Shown: one piece after another, positions 35,726-46,412 of the stretch
Position numbering within the stretch: the stretch's first letter is position 1
Layout: each line of letters starts with the position of its first letter
Source: an uncultured Rikenellaceae bacterium
Lineage (GTDB): Bacteria > Bacteroidota > Bacteroidia > Bacteroidales > Rikenellaceae
DNA: 64,000 bases
Reading direction: 5' to 3'
Assembly: GCA_947038405.1 (NCBI GenBank)
Contig: CAMQVY010000007.1
Coordinates: 1-64,000, forward strand
Made by a program: the position numbers and the translations under genes
The notes under the pieces: generated by a model
What the model saw: the letters and a program-made list of their open reading frames with translations, nothing else
The model's database searches: none
Told to the model about the DNA's origin: nothing

Positions 35726-38700
35726 ATGAGTCAATTCGTTCATCTACATCTACATACTCAATACTCCATCCTTGATGGAGCTTCATCTGTAAAGGGTGTT
35801 ATCAAACGTGCAAAAGAGCTAGGAATGGAGGCATTAGCAATTACTGATCATGGTAATATGTTTGGTGCTAAGGAGTTTCATGATACGGCAGTACGAGAAG
35901 GTATAAAACCAATTATCGGTTGCGAAGTCTATGTCGTTAAGGATAGATTTGTTAAAGATAAGGTTGAAAAAACTGGACGCCACCTTATTTTGTTGGCTAA
36001 AGATTTAGAGGGATATCATAATCTTATTAAATTAGTGTCTTACGGATGGACGGAGGGCTTTTATAGTAAGCCTCGTATCGATAAATCGCTTCTACGAAAA
36101 TATAGTAAAGGCTTAATCTGTAGTTCTGCTTGTTTGGGAGGTGAGATTCCTCAAGCTATAATGAAAAATGATTTGGCTGCTGCTGAGAGTGCAATACTTG
36201 AATTTAAAGAGATTTTTGGTGATGACTACTATCTTGAAATGCAGCTTCACTTCTCTGGAGATGAGAAGATTGATAACAATGTATATGAAAATCAAGTTAA
36301 TGTAAATAGAGAGATTATTAGACTTGCAAATAGACTTAATGTTAAATATATTGCAACTAATGATGTCCACTTTGTCCTTGAGGAGGATGCGCCTGCCCAT
36401 GATAGGTTAATTTGTCTTAATACTGGGCGTGATGTGGATGATAAAAATCGTATGAGATACACTTTTCAGGAGTTTTTGAAGAGTCCTCAAGAGATGGCTA
36501 TGTTGTTCCCTGATAATCCTGAAGCATTGTCGACAACGCTTGAGATTGCAGATAAAGTTAGTAATTACTCTTTAGAGCACGCGCCATTGATGCCAAACTT
36601 CCCTATTCCTGACGATTTTGTTGTTAGTGAGGATCGCTTAAAAGAGACATTCTTAAAAAAAATAGAGAACCAAGAGGTAATTGATGAGGTAAATAACTGT
36701 TCAAAAATAGAGGATTACGTTTCATCTCACCCTGAGTGGTTAGATAAATTGACAATTGCTAAACAGTTTAGATACCTTGAAGCAATATCGGTTCAAGGTG
36801 CACAAAAAAGATATGGAGAGGTACTACCCGAAAATATTGTTGAGCGTATTGAGTATGAGCTGAAAACTGTTGAATGGATGGGATTCCCTGGTTATTTTCT
36901 TATCGTATGGGATTTCATTAAAGCTGCTAGAGAGATGGGTGTTTCGGTAGGACCTGGTCGTGGATCTGCCGCAGGTTCTGTTGTTGCATACTCACTTGGG
37001 ATTACAAATATAGACCCGATGGCTTATAATCTGCTTTTTGAGAGATTTTTGAATCCAGATAGGATATCTCTTCCCGATGTTGATATTGACTTCGATGAGG
37101 ATGGTCGTGCTGAAGTGTTGAAATATGTAATTAATAAATATGGTAGTAAACGTGTTGCGCAGATTGTTACATTTGGAACTATGGCTCCAAAAATGGCAAT
37201 ACGTGATGTTGCTCGTGTGCAAAAGCTACCTCTTGCAGATAGTAATAGATTAGCTAAACTTGTTCCAGATAAGATCGATAAACAGAAGGGTGAGACATCT
37301 TTTGATGCGGTGTTTCGTGAATCTGAGCAGCTTTCACAAGAGAGAAATTCAGATAATCCAGTAATTAGAGATACACTGAAATATGCAGAGAAATTAGAGG
37401 GTTCGGTTCGTCAAACAGGTGTTCATGCCTGTGGTGTAATCATTGGTCCTGATGATCTTGAGAACTTTGCTCCTATGGCTATCGCCAAAGATGCGGACCT
37501 TAATGTTGTGCAGTTTGAAGGGAAGTTAGTTGAGAGTGTGGGGCTTATTAAAATGGACTTTTTGGGGCTTAAAACATTGTCAATCATAAAAGATGCAGTG
37601 GAGAATATTGAGCTTACAAAGGGGATTAAAATAGATATCGATACAATACCGTTAGATGATAAGATAACGTATGAGCTTTATAGTCGTGGAGAAACAACGG
37701 GGCTTTTCCAGTTTGAGTCTCCAGGGATGAAAAAACACCTTAGAGGACTTAAACCTAATAGGTTTGAGGACTTAATTGCGATGAATGCTCTCTATCGTCC
37801 TGGACCTATGGAGAAGATTCCTAACTTTATAAACCGTAAACATGGTTTTGAGGAGGTAGTGTATGAGATTGCAGATATGGAGGAGTATTTGTCTGATACA
37901 TATGGTATTACTGTTTATCAGGAGCAAGTGATGCTATTGTCTCAAAAACTTGCAGGGTTTACTGGAGGTCAAGCCGACACACTTCGTAAAGCGATGGGTA
38001 AGAAGCAGAAAAGTGTGCTGGATAAGTTAAAACCTCAGTTTATTGAGGGGATAAAAGAGAAGGGGCATGATGTTGCTGTTTGTAATAAAATATGGGGTGA
38101 GTGGGAAGAGTTTGCAAAATACGCATTCAATAAATCTCACGCTACTTGTTACGCATATATATCGTACCAAACGGCATACTTAAAAGCACATTATCCTTCG
38201 GAGTTCATGGCTGCGCTCCTTAGCCGAAACTTGTCGGACATAAAAAAACTTAGTTTCTTTATGGATGAGTGTAAGCGTATGGGTACTCCTGTATTAGGGG
38301 CAGATGTCAATGAGAGTCAGTTGAAGTTTTCGGCTGATAAAAAAGGGAATATTAGATTAGGACTAGCCGCCATAAAAGGGGTTGGTGAGGCTGCGGTATA
38401 TAGCCTTATCGCAGAGAGAGAGAGAGGTGGAAAGTTTGTTGACCTATATGATTTTATAGAGAGAATAAACTTGCAATCACTGAACAAAAAAAATCTTGAA
38501 AATCTAATAATTGCAGGTGCATTAGATAATTTGTCTAAGTTTCATAGGTGTCGTTTCTTCGCAAATACAGATAATAATACTATGTTTCTGGAGCTCTTGG
38601 TTAAGTATGGCAACAGAATGCAGAGTGAAAAAAACAATTTACAACAGAGTCTTTTTGGTGGGGATTTGGCAACTAGTAACATCCCTAGACCTGAAGCTCC

Positions 38701-39361
38701 TATATGTGAAGAGTGGACTAAGTTGGAGATGTTGAATAAAGAGAAGGAGGTTACAGGAATATACCTGACATCGCATCCGTTAGATGATTATGCTCTTTTT
38801 ATTAATAACTTCTGTAATATGCCTGTTGCAGAGTTAGATGAACTTACTCACCTAAAAAATAGAGATTTTATCATCGCTGGCATGGTAACTGATGTACAAC
38901 ACTTGGTAACTAAATCTAATAAGGCATTTGGGCGTTTTACACTAGAGGATTATAATGGATCGTACCAATTTGCTCTGTTTGGAAAGGATTATGAAAATTT
39001 AAGAAAATATCTACATAAGGACTATTTTCTTATGATAAGAGGTAAAGTCGTATCTCGTATGTATAATGAAGATGAACTTGAGACTAGGATTACCTCGGTA
39101 ATGCAACTCTCTGAAGCTCAAGAAACAATGGTTAAGGAGATTCTCTTAACAATGCCGCTTGAGGAGATTACTAAAGAGAGTATTGATGGACTAGACAAAG
39201 TGTTGTCATGTAAGAAAGGTAAAATAGTGTTGAGAGTAAGAGTGGTAGATAAAGATGGAAATGTATCTTTGTCAATGTATTCTAAGTCTAAGAAAATAAA
39301 TATAACTCCAGAATTAATAGAATTCTGTGACGAAAATAATTTTAGATATACGTTAATGTAG
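35726..39361 (+). CDS. dnaE: DNA polymerase III alpha subunit
   Basis: The replicative polymerase catalytic subunit, 1211 residues. The PHP domain begins VHLHLHTQYSILDGA (residues 6-20). The palm carries GPGRGSAAGSVVAYSLGIT near 412 and the catalytic LPDVDIDFDEDGR near 450. Fingers, beta-binding region and an OB-type nucleic-acid domain (RDFIIAGMVTDV near 1045) follow. Length agrees with DnaE1 of Gram-negative bacteria; no exonuclease insertion is present. trxA follows 46 bases later. Confidence 0.97.
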   Translation: MSQFVHLHLHTQYSILDGASSVKGVIKRAKELGMEALAITDHGNMFGAKEFHDTAVREGIKPIIGCEVYVVKDRFVKDKVEKTGRHLILLAKDLEGYHNLIKLVSYGWTEGFYSKPRIDKSLLRKYSKGLICSSACLGGEIPQAIMKNDLAAAESAILEFKEIFGDDYYLEMQLHFSGDEKIDNNVYENQVNVNREIIRLANRLNVKYIATNDVHFVLEEDAPAHDRLICLNTGRDVDDKNRMRYTFQEFLKSPQEMAMLFPDNPEALSTTLEIADKVSNYSLEHAPLMPNFPIPDDFVVSEDRLKETFLKKIENQEVIDEVNNCSKIEDYVSSHPEWLDKLTIAKQFRYLEAISVQGAQKRYGEVLPENIVERIEYELKTVEWMGFPGYFLIVWDFIKAAREMGVSVGPGRGSAAGSVVAYSLGITNIDPMAYNLLFERFLNPDRISLPDVDIDFDEDGRAEVLKYVINKYGSKRVAQIVTFGTMAPKMAIRDVARVQKLPLADSNRLAKLVPDKIDKQKGETSFDAVFRESEQLSQERNSDNPVIRDTLKYAEKLEGSVRQTGVHACGVIIGPDDLENFAPMAIAKDADLNVVQFEGKLVESVGLIKMDFLGLKTLSIIKDAVENIELTKGIKIDIDTIPLDDKITYELYSRGETTGLFQFESPGMKKHLRGLKPNRFEDLIAMNALYRPGPMEKIPNFINRKHGFEEVVYEIADMEEYLSDTYGITVYQEQVMLLSQKLAGFTGGQADTLRKAMGKKQKSVLDKLKPQFIEGIKEKGHDVAVCNKIWGEWEEFAKYAFNKSHATCYAYISYQTAYLKAHYPSEFMAALLSRNLSDIKKLSFFMDECKRMGTPVLGADVNESQLKFSADKKGNIRLGLAAIKGVGEAAVYSLIAERERGGKFVDLYDFIERINLQSLNKKNLENLIIAGALDNLSKFHRCRFFANTDNNTMFLELLVKYGNRMQSEKNNLQQSLFGGDLATSNIPRPEAPICEEWTKLEMLNKEKEVTGIYLTSHPLDDYALFINNFCNMPVAELDELTHLKNRDFIIAGMVTDVQHLVTKSNKAFGRFTLEDYNGSYQFALFGKDYENLRKYLHKDYFLMIRGKVVSRMYNEDELETRITSVMQLSEAQETMVKEILLTMPLEEITKESIDGLDKVLSCKKGKIVLRVRVVDKDGNVSLSMYSKSKKINITPELIEFCDENNFRYTLM

Positions 39362-39407
39362 AGTTAACACGTTAAATAAATTATAAATCATATTAAAAAT
39401 AAAAGTT

Positions 39408-39725
39408 ATGGCTTTTGAAATTACAAAAGAGAACATAGATGATGTTCTAAATTCGAATTTACCTGTTGTTATTGACTTTTGGGCAGAGTGGTGTGGTCCA
39501 TGTAGAATGGTTGGTCCAATTATTGACGAATTAGCAGCAGAGTATGAAGGAAGAGTTATTATTGGTAAGTGCGATGTAGACGAAAATGATACAGTTGCTA
39601 CTAAATACTCTGTACGTAATATTCCTACAATTATCTTTATTAAAGATGGCGAAGTTGTTGACAAGCAGATTGGTGCTGGAACAAAAGCTGCTTTTGAGGC
39701 TAAGATTGAGGCTCTATTGAAGTAA
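39408..39725 (+). CDS. trxA: thioredoxin
   Basis: A 105-residue cytoplasmic thioredoxin with the classical WCGPC active site (FWAEWCGPCRM, Cys29 and Cys32) and the cis-Pro in VRNIPTIIFIKDG near 73. No signal peptide. It lies 46 bases after dnaE on the same strand and ends before a strong bidirectional terminator. Confidence 0.97.
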   Translation: MAFEITKENIDDVLNSNLPVVIDFWAEWCGPCRMVGPIIDELAAEYEGRVIIGKCDVDENDTVATKYSVRNIPTIIFIKDGEVVDKQIGAGTKAAFEAKIEALLK

Positions 39726-39750
39726 TATAATTGTAAATAGAGAGTATCTT

Positions 39751-39785
39751 AAAACAGCCCTACGCAAATAGCGTAGGGCTGTTTT
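39751..39785. terminator. bidirectional terminator between trxA and the prenyltransferase gene
   Basis: A perfect 15-bp stem (AAAACAGCCCTACGC and its complement) with loop AAATA, A-run before and T-run after, between convergent genes; only two bases separate it from the stop codon on the minus strand. Confidence 0.92.
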
Positions 39786-39787
39786 AA

Positions 39788-40654
39788 TTAAATTATATCT
39801 GCAATTGCAAAGATTGAGTAACATATACTTGCTACACCATTCATTAATCCAAATGTTGCACCTATGCGCTCAATTCTTGAGGGCGTGAAGTAGATGTGTT
39901 GAAATATAAGCAGTAGAGTAAACAGTGTTGCCCCAATCTTATATAAGATACCTCCATCAATGTAAGGGAGAAGAATCCAAACCGCGAATACTGTTATACA
40001 ATGTATTAATATACTTGTAACTATAGCTCCCTTAACGCCTAGCTTAGATGGTATTGAGTGTAGGTTATTAGACTTGTCAAAGTCGGTATCTTGTAGGGAG
40101 TATAATATATCTATTCCTGCCGTCCAACTAATTACTAATCCTGCCAATAAAACGGGTGCTATAAAATTGATACTATTTACCTCGCCAGTAACTGCGATGT
40201 ATGCGCCAATAGGAGCTATTGCTAATGCGACGCCGAGCACTATATGTGCCATGGATGTAAATCGTTTCGTGTAACTATAACCACATATAATAAATAGTGC
40301 GATAGGGGAGAGGATAAGTGTTAAGTGGTTTATCGTTCCAGCACATATTATAAATGCAATAGCGTTTAGGGCAGTGAAAATTATTGCAGACTTTGCTTTT
40401 ATAACTCCAGCAGGTATTTCACGATTTGCAGTTCTAGGATTCTGCGCATCTATTTTTCTGTCCGCCCACCGATTAAATCCCATTGCTGTATTTCTAGCGA
40501 AAACCATACACAACAAAACTTGAAGAAGTAAAATAACACTAAAAGGAGTGTCGCTCGATTGCAGTGCATAGGTATATGCTATAAGTGCAAATGGCATTGC
40601 GAATATTGTGTGACTTAATTTAACTAAAGATGCGTATTGTTTAATTCTACTCAT
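39788..40654 (-). CDS. UbiA-family prenyltransferase (4-hydroxybenzoate polyprenyltransferase-like, perhaps MqnP)
   Basis: A membrane prenyltransferase of 288 residues with eight or nine helices. The two Asp-rich motifs are NRWADRKIDAQNPRTANREIP (about 60-80, the NRxxDxxxD form) and DILYSLQDTDFDKSNNLHSIPS (about 182-203). It attaches a polyprenyl chain to an aromatic acid or quinone precursor. In bacteria lacking ubiquinone such UbiA-like enzymes often belong to the futalosine menaquinone route (MqnP); no other quinone gene is near, so the pathway stays open. It is divergent from lepA. Confidence 0.88.
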   Translation of the reverse strand: MSRIKQYASLVKLSHTIFAMPFALIAYTYALQSSDTPFSVILLLQVLLCMVFARNTAMGFNRWADRKIDAQNPRTANREIPAGVIKAKSAIIFTALNAIAFIICAGTINHLTLILSPIALFIICGYSYTKRFTSMAHIVLGVALAIAPIGAYIAVTGEVNSINFIAPVLLAGLVISWTAGIDILYSLQDTDFDKSNNLHSIPSKLGVKGAIVTSILIHCITVFAVWILLPYIDGGILYKIGATLFTLLLIFQHIYFTPSRIERIGATFGLMNGVASICYSIFAIADII

Positions 40655-40694
40655 GGTTTTTGGTTTTTATACTTTTTTAATACGCAAAAATAAC

Positions 40695-40702
40695 TAACTT
40701 TG
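40695..40702 (+). promoter_or_regulatory. -7 box of lepA
   Basis: TAACTTTG, a full TAnnTTTG match, ends one base before the first in-frame ATG (40704). Transcription should begin inside or after that codon, so the ATG at 40722 is preferred for lepA. Confidence 0.6.
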
Positions 40703-40721
40703 TATGAATTATACCGAAATT

Positions 40722-42509
40722 ATGAAAAATATACGAAATTTTTGCATTATTGCACATATAGACCATGGTAAGAGTACTCTTGCTGATAGGTTGCTTGAAC
40801 AGACAAAAACCCTAACCTCAAGAGAGTTACAAGCTCAGGTTCTGGATAACATGGAGCTGGAGAGAGAGAAGGGGATTACTATTAAAAGTCATGCTATCCA
40901 AATGGAGCACGAACATAATGGTGAAAAATATATATTAAATTTAATTGATACTCCAGGACACGTGGACTTTTCATACGAAGTTTCGCGTGCGATTGCATCT
41001 TGTGAAGGTGCATTGCTTATTGTTGACGCAACACAAGGTATCCAAGCTCAAACGATCTCTAATCTATATTTAGCTTTGGGAAATGATCTTGAGATCATTC
41101 CTGTGTTGAATAAGATTGACATGGAGGCTGCGATGGTTGAAGAGGTGAAAGATCAAGTTGTAGATCTTTTGGGTTGCGATAGAGATGAGATCATATGTGC
41201 ATCTGGTAAAACAGGTGTTGGTGTTGAGGATATATTGGAGGCTATTGTGAATAAGATCCCTGCGCCAGTAGGTGACGTTGCAGAGCCTCTTCAGGCTTTG
41301 ATTTTTGACTCTGTATTTAACTCTTTTAGAGGAGTTATAGCTTACTTTAGAGTGAAAAATGGTGTTATACGTAAAGGAGATAAGGTAAAGCTTTTCAATG
41401 CTGGTAGTGAATATACAGCAGATGAAATTGGTGTACTAAAACTTAAAATGCAGCCGAAAAATGAGGTGTGTGCTGGAGATGTGGGTTATATCATATCTGG
41501 AGTTAAGTCATCTAATGATATTAAAGTTGGAGATACTATTACACATATATCAAACCCTTGTACAGAGGCAATTGCAGGTTTCGAGGATGTAAAACCAATG
41601 GTGTTCGCTGGTCTATATCCAGTTGATTCTGATGACTATGAAGATTTGCGTACTGCACTTGAAAAATTACGTCTTAATGATGCGTCTTTAACTTTTGAAC
41701 CAGAGAGCTCTTTGGCTTTAGGATTTGGATTCCGTTGTGGATTCTTGGGTCTACTGCATATGGAGATTATTCAAGAGAGACTATATAGAGAGTTTGATAT
41801 GGACGTTATTACAACCGTACCCAACGTGTCATATAAAGTTAAGACAACAAGAGGTGAGGAGTTAACCGTTCATAATCCATCAGGTTTACCGGAACTTAAT
41901 TTAGTTGAAGTTATTGAAGAGCCATATATATTAGCGCAAATTATTACAAAGTCGGATTACTTAGGTAATGTGATGAAGTTATGTATAGATAAGCGTGGTA
42001 TTCTTCAAAACCAGGTGTTCCTTACTCAAGATAGGGTTGAAGTTAACTTTGACATGCCACTTGCCGAGATTGTATTTGATTTCTATGATAGATTGAAGAG
42101 TATATCTAAAGGATACGCTTCGTTTGACTATCACCAGACTGGATATAAGCCTAGTAAATTAGCTAAATTAGATATTCTTCTGAATAGTGAGCCTGTTGAT
42201 GCTTTGTCATCATTGATATATAGTGATCATGCGTATGACTTTGGTCGTAAAATGTGTGAGAAACTAAAGGAACTTATACCTCGTCAACAGTTTGATATTG
42301 CAATTCAAGCAGCTATTGGTGCTAAAATTATCGCAAGAGAGACTGTTAAAGCGGTTAGAAAGGATGTAACAGCGAAGTGTTATGGAGGAGATATTTCTCG
42401 TAAGCGTAAACTTCTTGATAAGCAGAAAAAAGGTAAGAAACGTATGCGTCAAGTTGGAAATGTTGAAGTACCTCAAGAGGCATTCTTGGCAGTACTTAAA
42501 ATGGATTAA
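40722..42509 (+). CDS. lepA: translation elongation factor 4 (LepA)
   Basis: A GTPase of 595 residues from the preferred start (601 if read from 40704); E. coli LepA is 599. The P-loop is [10 protein letters not shown] (about residue 8), G2/G3 are REKGITIKS and [13 protein letters not shown]4 is NKIDM. C-terminal LepA-specific parts include [29 protein letters not shown] at the end, split here to show [16 protein letters not shown] as the diagnostic tail. It acts on elongating ribosomes. Start choice: the -7 promoter box sits immediately before the earlier ATG, and LepA proteins usually begin MKNIRNF. Confidence 0.97.
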   Translation: MKNIRNFCIIAHIDHGKSTLADRLLEQTKTLTSRELQAQVLDNMELEREKGITIKSHAIQMEHEHNGEKYILNLIDTPGHVDFSYEVSRAIASCEGALLIVDATQGIQAQTISNLYLALGNDLEIIPVLNKIDMEAAMVEEVKDQVVDLLGCDRDEIICASGKTGVGVEDILEAIVNKIPAPVGDVAEPLQALIFDSVFNSFRGVIAYFRVKNGVIRKGDKVKLFNAGSEYTADEIGVLKLKMQPKNEVCAGDVGYIISGVKSSNDIKVGDTITHISNPCTEAIAGFEDVKPMVFAGLYPVDSDDYEDLRTALEKLRLNDASLTFEPESSLALGFGFRCGFLGLLHMEIIQERLYREFDMDVITTVPNVSYKVKTTRGEELTVHNPSGLPELNLVEVIEEPYILAQIITKSDYLGNVMKLCIDKRGILQNQVFLTQDRVEVNFDMPLAEIVFDFYDRLKSISKGYASFDYHQTGYKPSKLAKLDILLNSEPVDALSSLIYSDHAYDFGRKMCEKLKELIPRQQFDIAIQAAIGAKIIARETVKAVRKDVTAKCYGGDISRKRKLLDKQKKGKKRMRQVGNVEVPQEAFLAVLKMD

Positions 42510-42632
42510 CTCTGCAACTAACATTGTTAACTGCGATCACATCGCACTGCTCGTGTAGGGTAGTTATATAAAAACTCTTGGTATGATTATTGAATAATTA
42601 GAGAGTGTAAACATTAAAAATAGTTATAAATT

Positions 42633-44066
42633 ATGAGGAAAATAATTTTATTAACGTTAGTTTTATTTGTTACTAAAGTAGGTTTTGGTCAAGAACCTCA
42701 GCGCATACTCACATTTGATGAGGCTTTAGGTTTAACTTTAGAGCAGAATCCAAATATTGATGCGATTGAATATGAGGCTAAAGCTGTTGATTTTGAACGA
42801 AAAGCTGCAATCGGTCTTAGAATGCCAAAAATTGGAGTTGCGGGTACATATACTCATATGGGTGAGGATATACGCATCAATTTCAATGAATTTAAACCTG
42901 AATTGAAAGGGTTAGTGGATGGATTAGCTCCTCTATTGCCACCTTTGCCGCCAGAAATACTTCAGCAAGTTGGTCAAGCATTTGCTAAAGATTGGGGTGG
43001 ATATTCGCTTCAAGATAAAGATTTTGGTTTTATAGGTGTAAATGCAACTCTTCCTATATATCTTGGAGGTAAGATAAATGTTGCAAATAGAGTTGCTCGT
43101 ATAAACCATGCTAGTGTTATTAAGAAAGGGGATCAAAAGGTAAATAGTTTAATCTCTGAACTTGTAGAGAGATACTATGGATTGGTGCTGTCTAACGAAG
43201 TTGTTAAGGTTAGAAAAGAGGTTGTTGATGGAGTTAGATTACACCTGCATGATGCTATTGAGCTAGAAAAAAATGGAATCATTGCTAAGGGTGAACGTCT
43301 GTTTGTTGAGGTGAAGATGGCTGAGGCGGAACGTGATTTACGCGCTGCAATCTTAGATGTAAATACTATTCATAGTGCAATGTGTAATACTATGAATGAG
43401 AAAAATAGCTTTTTACCAATATCGACAATGTTTGTTTTGGATAAAATTGCGGAGTTAGATCATTTTCAAGATCTTGCTATGCAGCACAATCCAATATTAA
43501 ATCAAGTTGCTCTTAAACGTGATATGGCAAGTGAAGGTGTTAAGATGGAGCGTTCTAACTACCTACCTGAGATTGTTGCTATGGGAGGCTATAATTTTTA
43601 TGAGTATCAAATTAATAGCCTAGTTCCTCAGTGGGGAGTTGGTTTGGGTATTAAACTGACACTCTTTGATGGTCTTCATAGGGAGTATAAACATCGTGCT
43701 GCGAAACAGACTTTAAAACAGGTGGGAGCTATTGAGCAGAGTGCTAAGAATGATATTCTTATTCTTGTTGAAAAGTTATATAATCAGTTGATGACTTATA
43801 ACGATCAAATACCATCTATTCAGTCGTCAATGATTTTTGCTGATGAGTATTTACGTATAAAAACAGAGGCTTTTAAAGAGGGTATGGCCTCATCTTCAGA
43901 TGTGATTGATGCAGAGCTTAACCTTGCTAAAATAAGAATAGAAAATGCAAAAACAGCATATTTATATGATGTTACACTAGCTAAATTGTTAGAAGCATCG
44001 GGAGTAAGTGGTGAGTTTACCCTATATGCGAATGGCCAGTCAGCGAATAAAATAAAATTTGAATAA
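42633..44066 (+). CDS. TolC-family outer membrane efflux protein
   Basis: A 477-residue outer-membrane factor with a signal peptide ending VGFGQ. Two outer-membrane-efflux repeats are visible, each starting with an LTFDEALGLTLEQNP- or LDHFQDLAMQHNP-type block (near residues 24 and 275), followed by long helices. It is first in a four-gene exporter unit with HlyD-like adaptor and two ABC-2 permeases, 6 bases from the adaptor gene. Confidence 0.92.
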   Translation: MRKIILLTLVLFVTKVGFGQEPQRILTFDEALGLTLEQNPNIDAIEYEAKAVDFERKAAIGLRMPKIGVAGTYTHMGEDIRINFNEFKPELKGLVDGLAPLLPPLPPEILQQVGQAFAKDWGGYSLQDKDFGFIGVNATLPIYLGGKINVANRVARINHASVIKKGDQKVNSLISELVERYYGLVLSNEVVKVRKEVVDGVRLHLHDAIELEKNGIIAKGERLFVEVKMAEAERDLRAAILDVNTIHSAMCNTMNEKNSFLPISTMFVLDKIAELDHFQDLAMQHNPILNQVALKRDMASEGVKMERSNYLPEIVAMGGYNFYEYQINSLVPQWGVGLGIKLTLFDGLHREYKHRAAKQTLKQVGAIEQSAKNDILILVEKLYNQLMTYNDQIPSIQSSMIFADEYLRIKTEAFKEGMASSSDVIDAELNLAKIRIENAKTAYLYDVTLAKLLEASGVSGEFTLYANGQSANKIKFE

Positions 44067-44072
44067 TAAAAT

Positions 44073-45065
44073 TTGGGTATGAAAAAAAGTAATATTGTAG
44101 GTTTAATTGTTGCTGTATTAGTTGGTGCGGCTATAATTGTTTTTGCAGGATGGTTTATCAATGATAAAGCTCCAGTTATACTCCAAGGTGAAGCGGATGT
44201 TACAAGTTATAAGGCATCTTCAAAGATACCTGGACGTATTAGTGAAATATTTGTTACTCAAGGTCAGATTGTTAAAAAGGGTGAGTTGCTTTACACTCTT
44301 AGCACACCTGAGATTGATGCTAAACTAAATCAGGCAAAAGCTGTGCAGATTGCAGCTGGTGCGCAGAGTAAAAAAGCATCGATTGGAGCTAGAGTTCAAC
44401 AGATTGCAGGTGCTAAAAATATGTGGCAAAAAGCAACTGCTGGGCTTACATTGGCTAATAAAACATATGATAGGATTAAAAACCTATATGATAACGGAGT
44501 TGTTCCTGAACAGAAATATGATGAGGCTCTTGCTAATTTAGAGGCTATGAAAGCGACTGAACAAGCTGCAAAATCTCAGTATGATATGGCTGTGGTTGGA
44601 ACGCGTAAAGAGGATAAAATAGCTGCGGAAGCTCTTTTGGCTCAGGCTACGAGTGTAGTGGCTGAGGTTGAGTTGTATGTCTCTGATGCGTGTGTATATT
44701 CTCCAGTTGCTGGTGAAGTATCTACAATCATCGCAGAGCAAGGTGAGTTAGTTGGTGCGGGTTATCCAGTTATTACTGTGCTTGATATGAGTAGTGTATG
44801 GACTTCATTTAATATAAAAGAGACTCTTCTTCCAAAGATAAAGGTTGGTACAAAATTAGTTGGTTATGTCCCAGCTTTGAATGTAAATGTAGAGTTTAAG
44901 GTCTATTATATTGCGGCTCAAGCTAGTTTTGCAACATGGTCAGCAACGAGAACGCAAGGGGGATTTGATATTAGAACGTTCAATGTTAAGGCTAAGACCT
45001 CTGCAAGTATTCCAGACTTCCGTCCAGGAATGAGTGTTATAGTTGATTGGGATAAGATACAGTAA
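44073..45065 (+). CDS. HlyD-family membrane fusion protein
   Basis: A 330-residue periplasmic adaptor anchored by one N-terminal helix (IVGLIVAVLVGAAIIVFAGWFI). The lipoyl-like halves are VTSYKASSKIPGRISEIFVTQGQIVKKGELLYTL (about 40-73) and the VYSPVAGEVSTIIAEQGELVGAGYPV segment near 205, flanking a coiled-coil hairpin (about 80-190). It resembles YhiI/EmrA-type adaptors that couple ABC-2 permeases to TolC. Confidence 0.92.
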   Translation: MGMKKSNIVGLIVAVLVGAAIIVFAGWFINDKAPVILQGEADVTSYKASSKIPGRISEIFVTQGQIVKKGELLYTLSTPEIDAKLNQAKAVQIAAGAQSKKASIGARVQQIAGAKNMWQKATAGLTLANKTYDRIKNLYDNGVVPEQKYDEALANLEAMKATEQAAKSQYDMAVVGTRKEDKIAAEALLAQATSVVAEVELYVSDACVYSPVAGEVSTIIAEQGELVGAGYPVITVLDMSSVWTSFNIKETLLPKIKVGTKLVGYVPALNVNVEFKVYYIAAQASFATWSATRTQGGFDIRTFNVKAKTSASIPDFRPGMSVIVDWDKIQ

Positions 45066-45197
45066 CCTAGATCCTAAACTCTTTATAATGTTCAGTTGTA
45101 AGAGTTTATTTACGTTTTTTAGTTTGAGAGAACTATCCTGTGCGAGCGGTGTTAAGTGATCATAGGGAATAAATATTATATTAATAAAATTTTGAAT

Positions 45198-46373
45198 ATG
45201 ACTTTTCTTAAAGCGGCAAAAAGTGCTTTTAATCGGGAACTCAAGCAAATTCGTACGAGTATTGCAATTCGAGTACTTATGTTTGTACTTCCTTTGTTGT
45301 CGCTACTATTTTTTGCTCTATTCTTTCAGGAGGGTGTAGCTCAAAATATCCCAATAGCTGTCTGCGATTATGATAATACAACGTTGTCTCGTAAGTTAAC
45401 TTCAATGATTGGAGCAACTCCGAGTGCTAATGTTTGTTATGAAATTTCAAGTACTCTTGAGGGAGAGCAGATGATTAAGAGCGGAGAGATTCAAGCATTT
45501 GTATTAATTCCTAAGAGTTTTGAGCAGAATATATACAATATTTCAAAAACAGAGGTTGTTGCGTATATAAGTGGCTTAAATATCTCTGCAAATGGAATGT
45601 TAGGTAAGGATATCCAAACTGCCGTAACAACGTTTTCAAGTGGGATCCAGATGCAGATGCTCCAAAAACAAGGAATGACTGAAAAACAAGCATATGTTGC
45701 TATGATGCCTATCTCATTTGATAAACATATATTGTTCAATCCGTATGTAAATTATGGATACTATCTGTTGCCTAGTTTTATGCCAATGATGTTGATGATT
45801 TTTACGATATTGTTAACTATCCTTGCAATTGGACAGGAGTTAAAATATTCAACTGCTGGAGAGTGGATGAAGAGTGCAGATAACAGAGTCATTGCAGCAC
45901 TTGTAGGCAAACTTATGCCATACACGTTAATGATGATGATCGTGAGTGTCTTAATGAATATTATAATGTACACTTGGTGTGGCATTCCTCTTAACGGCAG
46001 TGCTTTAGTCCTCTATTTATCTACATTTGTATTCGTTTTATCTTATCAAGCAGTAGCTATATTTATTGTGACCATCGTCTCTAATTTAAGGCTTGCTCTA
46101 TCTTTGGGTGGAGGTTACTCGGTATTGGCATTTACCTTTTCGGGGTTAACATTCCCGTTGATAGCGATGGAGTGGTGGATAAAATGGCTTAGTTATATAT
46201 TCCCATTCACATTTTATACAGACATTTTTATAGATCAGGCATTAAGAGGAACTCCAGTTAGTTACTCTTTGAAGAATATTGGATTTATGTTAATATTTGT
46301 AGTGCTACCTATAGTATTACTGCCTAGATTGAAAAAAATAGCAACAGAATCTCGTTACTGGGGTAAATTGTAG
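45198..46373 (+). CDS. ABC-2 type permease (YhhJ/YbhR-like)
   Basis: A permease of 391 residues from the ATG at 45198; a GTG at 45156 would add 14 residues of unlikely composition. One N-terminal helix (IAIRVLMFVLPLLSLLFFALFF), a large periplasmic domain (about 45-190; IPIAVCDYDNTTLSRKL) and five C-terminal helices form the ABC-2 membrane pattern of YhhJ. Together with the next permease it would make the transport pore. No ATP-binding cassette is fused or encoded nearby. Confidence 0.88.
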   Translation: MTFLKAAKSAFNRELKQIRTSIAIRVLMFVLPLLSLLFFALFFQEGVAQNIPIAVCDYDNTTLSRKLTSMIGATPSANVCYEISSTLEGEQMIKSGEIQAFVLIPKSFEQNIYNISKTEVVAYISGLNISANGMLGKDIQTAVTTFSSGIQMQMLQKQGMTEKQAYVAMMPISFDKHILFNPYVNYGYYLLPSFMPMMLMIFTILLTILAIGQELKYSTAGEWMKSADNRVIAALVGKLMPYTLMMMIVSVLMNIIMYTWCGIPLNGSALVLYLSTFVFVLSYQAVAIFIVTIVSNLRLALSLGGGYSVLAFTFSGLTFPLIAMEWWIKWLSYIFPFTFYTDIFIDQALRGTPVSYSLKNIGFMLIFVVLPIVLLPRLKKIATESRYWGKL

Positions 46374-46412
46374 TAGCGAAATAAGATTTTTCATCCCCAT
46401 AAATTATAGTTT

